From Hypomyces perniciosus (lineage: Eukaryota > Ascomycota > Sordariomycetes > Hypocreales > Hypocreaceae): a stretch of DNA of 64,000 nt. The notes under the pieces were generated by a model. It made no database searches and was not told the DNA's origin. It saw only the letters and a program-made list of their open reading frames with translations. The DNA is taken from NCBI GenBank assembly GCA_008477525.1, contig SPDT01000001.1, positions 4,588,001 through 4,652,000 of the forward strand, read 5' to 3'. Made by a program: the position numbers and the translations under genes. This document shows positions 53,271-62,723 of this stretch, piece after piece (position 1 is the first letter of the stretch; every line of letters starts with the position of its first letter).

Positions 53271-54619
53271 ATTAAATGCATATAGGTATCTAGATGTTAT
53301 CTACCTGCCTTGGTTAGTCTCTTTCTCGGAAGGGTTGTTTATATGTTAAATAAAAGGAAGTTGTGCTATTTATACCGACCGATATAAATCTCGCAGGCTG
53401 TGAAGCAGCAGTTTGCAAACACCGCTGCCGTTATCAATGTCAGTATGCTATAGTGCCATGTGATCGACCTAGCCATTTCGTTCAGCTGCACCGTTTGCCT
53501 ATTTTGAGCCAGCGGCATTTCTGAATTTTATATTGTATATGAAGCGGTTATAGTATTTGCGTTGCTGTAACTCCATCCCGAAATGCCTTCAAGCCCTACG
53601 ACATACGTATTGAGCAGTGGCGATTTGGTTTTAGAGGAAGATATAAACGCGGAGTATAAAGGAGCGTCTTGTCACGTTCCAGCGCGAAGCCTTATAAACG
53701 GTTGGTTCCGTCATGATGATCGCTAGCATTGCGATTATTGGCCTAATCTTTTGCCCTGTTTGGCGTAACGGTATGACGGACCGTCACACGTCTTTAGGTA
53801 TTTGTACTTGGCAATTAATAGTTTGGCCTAACGTAGTGCTTAGCTGTATAGTTAGACCTAACTTTTCAGCTTTTATAAACTTATACCCTAGGTTTAAAGA
53901 ATGCTATATCTTATATTTAATAGATCTTTTACCTACTTAGTTTAAAGACTTTATACTTTAAATTTAAAGAGTTTTATATAGTAGCTATAAATTATATATT
54001 AAATATAAAATATATTATATGTATTATGCATGGGCTTGCTAATGAAACTACTAACTACGAGAAAACGCAAGAAATAAGGAGCGCATAATAGCATAAACAG
54101 GAAAAGGAGACTATATGGGCTTTAGGATATATGGCAAAGCTTGAGAAACACACATGTACACTATCTAAAGTTGGCCTTTCGGCTAAAGCCGCCGGGCGTT
54201 AATAAATAAATTGTAAATTGTATTATGTATGTATCAATATTTATATAAAAATTAAGATTTCCGCCAAATATGGCTGAAAACACGTCACGATTACTAAAAT
54301 AGCATCACTTGATCTATCGGCACTTAACAGTGGCCAAAAGTGATCTAACCTTAATCGATAATTATGTATGGCAACGCTATGCTGTGTATCTGTCGGATAA
54401 CGTCGGTCTAGTTGTTGGAATAAGCAAAAATGTGTATGCAAGGGAACCTGTGATCTGACGTGAGGTGAAACAGAACGCGCGGCGTTCTGCTTCTATGATA
54501 AAATGGCGGGAAGAGAATCCAATGAAGAGGGGAGGACAACAGACGACGTGGAGTAATTGAGTGGAATTCTGGCGCCCTATTTTCGTGAGGTGAACAAGCT
54601 GACTACGTAACTGGGTTTT
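53271..54619. other. AT-rich intergenic region, repeat remnants
   Basis: About 1.35 kb. The stretch 53870-54030 is extremely AT-rich (long TTTATA/TTTAAA runs), like RIP-eroded DNA. No gene is supported. Confidence 0.4.
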
Positions 54620-56353
54620 CTAACAGTATCAAGCACGATTCCCATACATACATACCACCGCCTACACAGTACCGTGATAGAACAGCTCGGCCAGAAGTGG
54701 CTGCCTACGCCACTCGCTATACCTAGTCCATAAGTTGTCCAAAGTCAAACATTTAGTCTGAAATAGGCCGTGCCACTGACATTATAAGGTCAAGATGCCC
54801 ACATACCTAACCTGAAGGCCGTAAGCATCATGAGCAATTGCAGCCATACCGGGTGGCTAAGGCTGTGGAAAAAAAATCACCAAATTATTCTTGAAACACC
54901 GGACCGGCCACGCCAGCTTCTCAAAGACATTCAAAATGCAGACGAACCTGTCGGCGTCATCATTTTGATTGGCAACCAGACCAAGTCTCTTGCTTTCTCC
55001 ACACTCGGTCTAGCATACGTTCATCTGCCGTATCGAAAACGCCATGGAGAATATCATCTACAAGTTTCACACCTTCGAGCCAAATGACCGATCATCGTCG
55101 GCGATGGTGATATACCCTCCCATAATAGACTACCTAGATCGTGTAAGCTGCAACATTGCCATGAGACGGCTGATCAACCTTTTTTGGAGGAAAAATCGAT
55201 ATCAAAAGCGGTAGAGGCGTCCGACCACATCTATCATAGGCTACTTTCTCCATTCGCAGATGTCGTCTGTATATTTGTTGCGGACATTGGAGGCATCGAC
55301 AGCGCTATACGCCGCCTGACGGCATGGGCCGACAAGGGTCAGTCATCGACGTCGCCAATTCGCCCCGCATTGGTTCTTGTCGTAGCAAGAGGACAGAAAA
55401 AGCCGATGCTGAGTGCAATCAACGCTATCTCGCTCGGGGATCATTTTCGGCGCATCCGCGTCGTAACCATCTGCAATAACACTCGTGAATTGAGATCAAA
55501 GAAAGTGCAATCGAAGATGTGCCAGCCTCTCCGTAAAGAGCTTCTCAGGTCCTTGGATCTCGTGCAACAAGATCGACTTGACTCAGGCTTACTGTTTTCG
55601 GCACGCCATACCGCGGAATTCCTCCTTGCCGCCCCGGAGAGCGCCGTCAAGTCGCCATGGGAGCCGTTTGATTTCATCAAAATTTCGAGAGCGAAGATCC
55701 CCACTGCCCCAGACCTTTCAGCGCACCTTGTGGGCTTTCTAAAGCTAATTGATGATGCTGCTGTATTGAAAAGCTTTGCAATCCCACTCATAGCTTCCAG
55801 TTTCATATTAGACCAGTACCCCCCGGAATGCACTGTGAGCATGACAATCATGACTAGCAACCTTTTGGGCGTACTTGAAGCTAAACTGTCTGCTAGCTTT
55901 CAAACCCCAGGACGTTTTTCACACATTCTATCATGACGCATGCATGCAAGTGAGCAAAGACCTGGAGACGTACCGAGAGGTGTCTAATCTTCCGAGACTC
56001 CCATTCGACCTTATCCCCGTAATCCAAGACGAAGTTACCAAGCAATTCCATCGATATAAAGAACTTCAATCGTCAAAGGATTTACATCTACAGAACCTGG
56101 CCCATCTATGCAGGCATAGCACCTTCCCGCTATCGGAAGAGTCATGCCTCAGCTGTCTGCGGCGCAGGCCCCAATACCGCCTCCCATGCGGGCATTGGAT
56201 ATGCCAGATATGCGTCAGGATCTTTCACCATCCGAGTCCAGAAGACACTTGGCTGTTCTGCGTTGACAAATGCATCCTCCGTGGGTTCGATACAGGCGAC
56301 CTACGTATCCGTGTCAAACCAGACACCGCGACAGCTCGCGTGCTGAGCATCGA
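54620..56353 (+). pseudogene. truncated, inverted copy of the PLP gene
   Basis: This is an inverted duplicate of 22340-24110. From ATG 54830 it encodes the same N-terminal region as the 23.9-kb gene. Its lesions are TGA at 55085-55087 (AGA in the other copy), a one-base loss in the C-run near 55820, and replacement of one RING-like Cys by Arg (CILRG). Homology stops at 56353, inside SID|GGG, immediately before the patatin oxyanion loop, so the whole catalytic domain is absent. It cannot encode an active hydrolase. Confidence 0.88.
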
Positions 56354-56956
56354 TTTTCCATTTCTAATTGTATCCGCACCGTCGTCCACAGGTTGCCATT
56401 GAGCGTTGGTGAGTTTTGGGTATGTAATGCCTCATACAAGATCTGTTGACTAAGAGGGGTGGCTGGGCAATTCATAGACCAACCAACAGTAGCATTCATC
56501 CCGCAGGACGCCGCTTGGGCATTTTCGGACCTGTCATCTCATGAGAATATGTGTCATGGCGTTGGGCATTCGATGGCATAAACGGTTGGCGGACCAAAAA
56601 TGGCCGAGAGGAATCCGAAACTGGGTACTCCGTAAAGTCCGCCGTAGGTGCTTGCCGGACGAAAAGTGTATTAACGTCCAATTATGGATTTGTGGCCTAC
56701 TGCCCCTCCCAAACTCCCAACAGTGAACATGCTGCATCCAGCAACATCATGGAATGTCGTTTGTTTTCAGGACCTGCAGTTGAATTCGGCCTGTTACAGA
56801 CATTCAGTCTTTCCCATGCTAATGGCTTTCTACCTCTTACTCTGATTGATGCGCAACCCCAATTATACTGTACACGCCCAGCTACATTTATAAAGTCTAT
56901 GGGCCTTTCAGCATCCAGAAACACTCATTGCACTTATCCGTGAATCATCATTCATC
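56354..56956. other. intergenic after the PLP breakpoint
   Basis: About 600 bp of unrelated sequence that replaces the patatin domain. ORFs on both strands here have no family features. One TACTCCGTA is at 56626-56634. Confidence 0.3.
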
Positions 56957-57645
56957 ATGTACCCCCGTGAGAGCCAAGAGTTGCTGTCCAGGAGGACACT
57001 GCCGTGGAATCGAAGACCACGGATAACACCGTTGCCTCTAGGCAGAAGGCCGCAAGGGAGTGGCATGGTGCCTCGGCAGATACAATTCGAGCCCCCCTAT
57101 GGATCTGGCGACGTTGCGGCTCAATCTGAGTCGCGTCTCGCTCCGCACTCATTTACCAGTGCTCACAACATGACCAATATGATGTAATACCGTAATACCT
57201 GCACTCCTCTTCGTGCTGCAGTGACTAATTGCGTGCAGGGCTGCTGCTGATGACGTGTCTAATGAGATAGCCAGGATCCATCAAACGCTAGGGCACATTA
57301 CCGCGCAGTAGGTCATAATAAAATATTGTTAGATGCATGCTGCAGCACTGACATTGACGGAAAAAGCATAGACAGCCTCAATCGATCGTAAGTTATCTCA
57401 CCGCGTTTCGTCACGTACCCATCCACCTGATGATTTTCTCAATTAGGCTAGGCGAGTTCTGGGAGGATAGGAAAGAGTAAGTGGCCTTTATCTACTACTA
57501 GCCAGCGTCTAACTTGGTTTCCAGGTCTAATGAGAAAATGCAAGAGATCAGAAATATGGTTGAGACGTTGATGGATATGTACCCCGTTGCAGGACAGGAT
57601 ACCGTCGACCCCAATATTACTTTTCCGCCGTTGCCAAGCGCATAA
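56957..57645 (+). CDS. small helical protein, five exons
   Basis: Exons 56957-57183, 57239-57307, 57346-57387, 57447-57476 and 57525-57645 join in frame to 162 residues, all with GT...AG ends. The first 75 residues are basic and Pro/Arg-rich. The spliced remainder is helical and coiled-coil-like: VSNEIARIHQTLGHI, LGEFWEDRKE, then NEKMQEIRNMVETLMDMY. The short C-terminus ends ITFPPLPSA. The 57308-57345 intron is only 38 bp, short for this genome. Five consistent phases make chance unlikely. Family unknown; it may belong with the other small coiled-coil proteins. Confidence 0.5.
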
Positions 57646-58716
57646 GAACGGGAACAGCAGTGCAATGAGCAGAAATATCAATTACTTTCAGCCCTAGTCA
57701 CCCTATTTTCGCGAGCCTCGTGCCGTTGCAGTTTGGTTCAAAGCCAATAAAATGCTATGTATTCTGTATCAATTGCAGTGTGTGTTGTCGTGGCTGATCA
57801 AGAAATGGCCATCTAATCTAAACCATCCCATCGTACTCCGTAGTGTCGGCGCTTTTCCCAATTTGTTGCCTGCCATAATCTCCCTGTCAATCACAAAGTC
57901 CACTTCACGACCCACTGAAGCTGTCGAGTTTGGCTCTGCTGGCAAGAGAAAGCATAAAAATTAGAAAACTGGGAAGATGTTTCGCTGGATGGAAACGCTG
58001 CCAATGGGTTACTGTCAATCATACTCCGTAGAAAGGTGGCAGGCACATGGCAAGAGGGTCCGGCTTCTGCCCCACCCACAATGGACACAGCAAATCCTAC
58101 GACCGGTAAACGGGGCGAGCATAACCGCAGAGAACTAAAGAAGCATTGTCGAGAGATACTTGCAGAGCACATCAGTAAGGAAGGCATCCAGAATAGAGAA
58201 AGATGGCGGCGGCGAGTCGCAACAAATGTTAACGCAACCTAGGACAGAAAACTGATGTGGTCGTGAAGCCAGCCAGGGTCCGCTTGACCAACACCGCTAA
58301 AGACGGGTACTGCTGGTTGTATAGGCCTGAGGCGGCGCACCTATTCTCAAAGAACCTGAGTGAGCAGAAACTCTCAGCGTACATGGAGATCTGCTATGGA
58401 CTAGGCGTAAGTTTTGAGGCAATTGCGCCTTCCAAAGTCAGCAAAAATCTCACCAATAACCATTATGGCAACCCGGTCGGCCGTTTGTCAGTATTTCGCC
58501 GTCGCTGCCTGAGTTTTGTGGCATATGCTCCTTGCATTCGCCGTGATGTTGATGCATCAGACTGGTGTGCGCCTACCCGGGACCGCAACGTCGTCAACTT
58601 AGCGGGGGTACAACGTTATCTCTTCACACGGCGCAGCTCCCAGCATGGAAGCATTTGCCAATATGTACACGTCGCACTCAAATGAGATTTCCCGCTTTCG
58701 AACACTACAATTAATA
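57646..58716. other. intergenic, weak ORFs only
   Basis: About 1.07 kb. A basic ORF at 58081-58242 (GEHNRRELKKHCREILAEHI) might be an exon, but I cannot connect it. Two TACTCCGTA motifs lie at 57834 and 58022. Confidence 0.3.
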
Positions 58717-59398
58717 TCAGAATTGTAGAACAATAAACCACGATGCTATATTGTGAGCAATACGTCGTCTGCAGCGCTGCCACGTGTAGCATGGTAAACT
58801 ATCTGATTGGAGGGAGTTTCGGACGGGGATCTTGTTAAGAATAAAGTTATGCAGAGGTAGAGCTAAATATTGCTCTGAGCCGGTGGCCATGTCGTAGTTC
58901 GGGTGCATATGAGTAGTACAAGATTTTCTGTAGTGGCTGCTTAACGCATGGCGATTACCATCATCATGATTCCCTCCCCGCCTCCATGGTGCTGCATTCT
59001 GCAGTCGGCTTGAAAGTAGCCGAGTGCAGCTCTCAGGGTATGCGAGAAGTCGCTTAAAGAGCGGCTGTGCTGATTTTGAGTGCCCCCAATATGCCTGCGA
59101 GCTTGCCGGCCTCGTTGCCTTTGTTCTTCTCTCTGTCCCCCTCTGTGTCATTTGGCTCTCGGTAATGCGCGCTCTTAGTGGTTCTAGAAAAGGCTCCAAC
59201 TCCGCGTATAAATCGTATTCCGTAATACTCAGATTCCAATCAAGTATACATATAAGCTGCTTCTCCATCGAGTTGACTTCATCTTTACTGAAATCGATCA
59301 ACAAGTTTTCGGAAACCCAGTGTTTGTTCTTGGGTGGTCAGTCGTGAAGGTACTTGGTGGCTAGGATAAGCGACGCGTTTCCTCCAGGGTGGAATTGC
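58717..59398 (-). pseudogene. PCL/Pho80-type cyclin fragment with in-frame TGA
   Basis: The minus-strand frame reads LILATKYLHD, then TGA 59338-59340, then HWVSENLLIDFSKDEVNSME, KQLICILDWNLSITEYDLY and ELEPFLEPLRARI. This is the second half of the cyclin box as in fungal Pho85 cyclins (PCL). The position before the stop normally continues DR, so CGA-to-TGA is likely. The N-terminal half of the cyclin box is missing upstream. About 150 low-complexity residues follow to 58717. Such cyclins activate the Pho85 kinase. This is probably a degraded partial copy. Confidence 0.6.
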
Positions 59399-60239
59399 TT
59401 GAATGTTTCCCAGGACAGCACAGTTTCCTAGGACAGTACTTTATTACGGCCCAAATATAAGTCAAAAAGTTCACTATTAATATATTACATAAAAAATTCC
59501 CAAAATTTGTCCTAATCTCCGTAAAGCACTTCCATTGTCCAGTTTCTGCTCTTTCCTGCGAGATCACTTCTCTATGGAATCACGCACACAATTTATTAAC
59601 GCCCGGCAGCTGAGCCGAAAGGGCAACGCATCTGGCGACTCAAGCTTGATAGAGAAATGTTTGAAATCAAAATTGACTGTTACGAGTGAGTTCCACTAAT
59701 GGCCGGAGTAGCCTCACCAAGCACTGGTTTCGATACGACTATTTCAGCGGGAGGCCAAAACTATGTATGTATGTATGTATCTACTGTATCAGTCGTAACA
59801 GACTTCTGCTCAATGCATCTGCTGGTTTTGTGTGGCAAGAGTTGCAATAATTTAAAATACTTGCGTACATACCTGCCTCACTCAACGTCTGACTGCTGGG
59901 ACTTGAGCAATTCTATCGTCAGGTGCCTCCAAATTTTTCTGTTGGTACTAGTGATGGCAATGAATTTGCCTGGTAGTTCGATTCGCTCAACATATTCGAT
60001 AGTTATCATTGAATCAACCAAGGTGATAAGTTATATCACTAATTCGCTTCCATCAACTCTCCCCTGTAAAAATTCTCCCACGCTAGCAGCTGTTATGGCT
60101 TGTTAATGTGCGGGGTAATTTTTGCAGGCCTACTGGCCTGTCTCTCCGCTTGGGCTTACCGGGCCCTAACAGCGCATAAAGAGGAAGGAATTCGGAGAGC
60201 TTCACCTTCCTCGAGAGCTGGCTACGAAATCTACGCAGC
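59399..60239. other. intergenic, nothing recognised
   Basis: About 840 bp. An ATGT microsatellite lies at 59763-59780. No supported gene. Confidence 0.3.
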
Positions 60240-60832
60240 TCTGCTGCCAACACGTTGCCTCCTAGGAAGCAACAGCCGACACATCGTCTCGTAAGAGACA
60301 CTTTGCCTCGCGAGAGGCCCCGAAAACGCGTCGCCTCGCGAGAGGTCCCGACACTCTGCCTCACAGAGGCACTACTGTTGTCTCGCAAGAGACACCGCCA
60401 ATACATCGCCTCGCAAAAGGCACTACTATCGCCTCGTAGGAGGCACAGCCAACACACCGTCTCGCAAGCCTCGGCCTGCCCTAACTACTTGCCAGACCTC
60501 ATAAAGGGTCCAGCAGCCAATACCTAGGTTTTTCCCCCCTGCAAGGAGGGTTTTTTATCCCGGTGCCTGGATCCTGAGGCCTTAGGCCTTAAACTATTTC
60601 CGTTATCCAGCGAAACGTAGCGAACGGCTATAGGGTCAACACCTCCGGCTATTCTCTGGCAGCTTGCTGGCCAGTTAGGCCGGTCTTGAACTGACAGGAC
60701 CACGTGGAGGTGACCCAATATTGTATCCATGGATGCGATAAAGACCTTGGCTGGCTCCTACCGTCCAGATGCCTATATAGGCCTGTGTATTTAGCACCAA
60801 TAGGACGTTAATAATAACAAACAAACAAAGTT
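60240..60832 (+). mobile_element. LINE-tail element with an array of eight or nine covarying hairpins
   Basis: From about 60250 to 60470 short hairpins recur every 20-30 bp: GCCTCgcgaGAGGC, GTCTCgtaaGAGAC, GTCTCgcaaGAGAC, TGCCTCacaGAGGCA, GCCTCgtagGAGGC and others. C-G pairs in some units are U-A pairs in others (GCC/GGC versus GTC/GAC). The 3' part (60530-60832) closely matches 52840-53134: TTTTTCCCC...GGAGGG hairpin, CAACACCTCCGG, GGACCACGTGGAGGTG and an (ACAA)n tail. No protein is encoded; ORFs across the array are shadows. Confidence 0.8.
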
Positions 60833-61802
60833 GGGCAAGCTGAGATTGCGAAACTTGGCTTTCAATCCCGGCGTGAATTCTTCACTACCACACATTGCCA
60901 CACGCTAGTCTTTACACTGCTTTAGATAATCGCTCCCAAATTGAAAAAGCACCGAGTACTCTGATGGTATGCAAAGGGCGAACGTGATTTTCTCCTCCAG
61001 CATTAGCTTTGCAAGGCTCCTGGATCGTCCTGGTTGCTGGCTGTGACAATCGTGCCGCCATTTGCAAGACCATAGAAGATTTGAGCGAGAGGCATCAAAA
61101 CCCAACGCGCTTTGCTGCAGAACGATGTCTTTGCCAAGTTTCATGTGTCGGAAGCTGCTTTGATTTGATTTGATTTGATATCCCATTAACGTCCTATGGC
61201 AAAGGCCACCAATCCCAGTAGGGCAAAAGGACGTCCTAGGCTAGTATCCGACCACTATCTAGGATTTTGTAGCCTCAAGGGCAAAGTGTTCAAGCCCACC
61301 TCCCGTCAGCGGGTCGAAGGGCGCGGCAGAAGCCGCAGTAGGCCGGAGCCTGTGTTGAGTATCTCTATAGATACGAATGCGCACCTGGGAAAACCAGGTA
61401 AAAGAAGGATTTTTCCAGCCAGAAATTCCTCTCACAACCCTACCCCAAATCATATACTCCATGACCCTTCAAAATCCCCTTATAACCAGGATCCGTACGA
61501 TAGCGGTTGCGGCGAGTGGGAAAAACCCTAGAAAGGAGGGGTCGGCCTCTCAGTGGGAGAAAAACCCTCGCGACTGGTGCTGTTTTTCAGACATTGACGG
61601 GAGCAGCAGGGCCCCAACCTGCTGTAGATCCTGTCAGTATCTGATATACAAAGCGGCCTGGTCCCGAGGCTATTCAGTCTTTGGATCCAGCGGTTCAAAG
61701 CAGGCAACGCAGCGCAAGGCCAACTCTCCAAACATGCCTTTGTTGCATTTTTCAACTGTTAGGCTATTGCTAGCCTAATAGCTGTTGCGCTGCTTCTTGT
61801 GG

Positions 61803-61865
61803 CCTGTAAAAGCTCATGCACTAACAAGCTGCTAACAGCTGCTAGTGCAGAAAAATTTTTACAGG
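61803..61865. repeat. imperfect palindrome able to form a 28-30 bp hairpin
   Basis: The arms CCTGTAAAA...TGCACTA..AAGCTG and CAGCTGCTAGTGCA...TTTTTACAGG are inverted repeats around a CTAA loop. It may be a foldback element end or a transcript terminator. Confidence 0.65.
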
Positions 61866-61973
61866 AGAGAGTTGGTGTCGGAAGCTGCCTTTTGAGCTCT
61901 TATAAGATATAGGGTGGGTGAGCTAGAGGTATAAATAGCCGCCCATGGCTATAGACTTTAGTATGGAAATAAA

Positions 61974-62025
61974 TGTCCGTGTTTTTTAGTATTAAAACAT
62001 CCTAAGCACGGGCCAGAACTGTGGC
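61974..62025. repeat. short dispersed repeat, copy 2 (copy 1 at 51126-51178)
   Basis: Same orientation and core as copy 1, with about a fifth of positions different. Confidence 0.6.
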
Positions 62026-62183
62026 ATTAAAGGGTTTCCCAAGGGATAAACCGCAGAACAGGGATTATGTTGGCAGGAGACCTGGGTGTTATTTAAACAA
62101 AAGTGTCACATTAGTGATATATGGTAAGCCATAACCAATGATCAGGGGAGTGATCGTGTTAACGGCTGACTAGTGTTAATGCT

Positions 62184-62537
62184 ATGGAGGAAGTTTGCGG
62201 GGGCCTTGACATGCAAGGCCGATCATGGTGTTTAAGTCCAGCCATCAGCCCAGCCCTGCATACATGCCACATCGTGCCCCAACAGCACTACCGTGTCTAC
62301 ACCGTCTATATGGCTTTCGCTAGTGACTGTAGATACAGTGCACGCCGCCTCTGCGAGGCCTGGGACCGCATCTGGTCAGCCAATAACGGTATCCTGTTGC
62401 TCAGTCATCTCCATGAGCTCTTCGACGCTCACCTCTTTTCCATCCATCCTGACACGCGGCGGATCTGTGTCTTTGTGCCATATGGTGTTATCTCTGGCTA
62501 CCACGGTTCGATTGCCCGGCTGAGATGCCTTGGTTAG
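62184..62537 (+). pseudogene. HNH-nuclease-like protein, truncated
   Basis: The frame from ATG 62184 gives 117 residues. THTCHIVP-type (HTCHIVPQQHY), NNGILLLSHLHELFDAHLFSI and RICVFVPYGVI match the fungal HNH_2 domain: the His of CHIVP, the Asn of NGILL and the His of SHLHELFD are the expected metal and active-site positions. The start of the domain looks cut, and the C-terminal helix is lost after SIARL. Full-length relatives are more than 200 residues. Its biological role in fungi is not established. It is likely a fragment. Confidence 0.6.
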
Positions 62538-62723
62538 AGCGGCAACCTGCCTCTGGGGCGGGGAGGAGACGTGAACTGGGAGCTGACCAAGTTGACGTGG
62601 TGTAATAATTAACGACGAGATACATACCCTAACACTGCTATCAAACCTAATACCCAAGTAGCTACCTATGTCCTGAGTGGGCACGCGGAGTATATATTTT
62701 TGCATGAGAGAGTCCAGTCTTTC

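Larger units (their letters stand above)
60833..62183. other. intergenic with a hairpin and a dispersed repeat
   Basis: About 1.35 kb. A TGATT/TGATTT microsatellite is at 61158-61180, a long hairpin at 61803-61865, and copy 2 of the dispersed repeat at 61974-62025. No gene is supported; the plus ORF at 61196-61531 has no features. Confidence 0.35.

Noticed and set aside
60240..60480. CRISPR-like array
   Set aside because: Repeats are short palindromes with variable spacing and no uniform unique spacers; the host is a fungus.
60083..60527. ORFs on both strands over the hairpin array
   Set aside because: Their repeated Arg/Ser/Leu composition reflects the repeated hairpins and not a protein family.
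61196..61778. Overlapping plus-strand ORFs of 111 and 133 residues
   Set aside because: No domain or intron structure; Pro/Arg composition fits GC-rich non-coding DNA.
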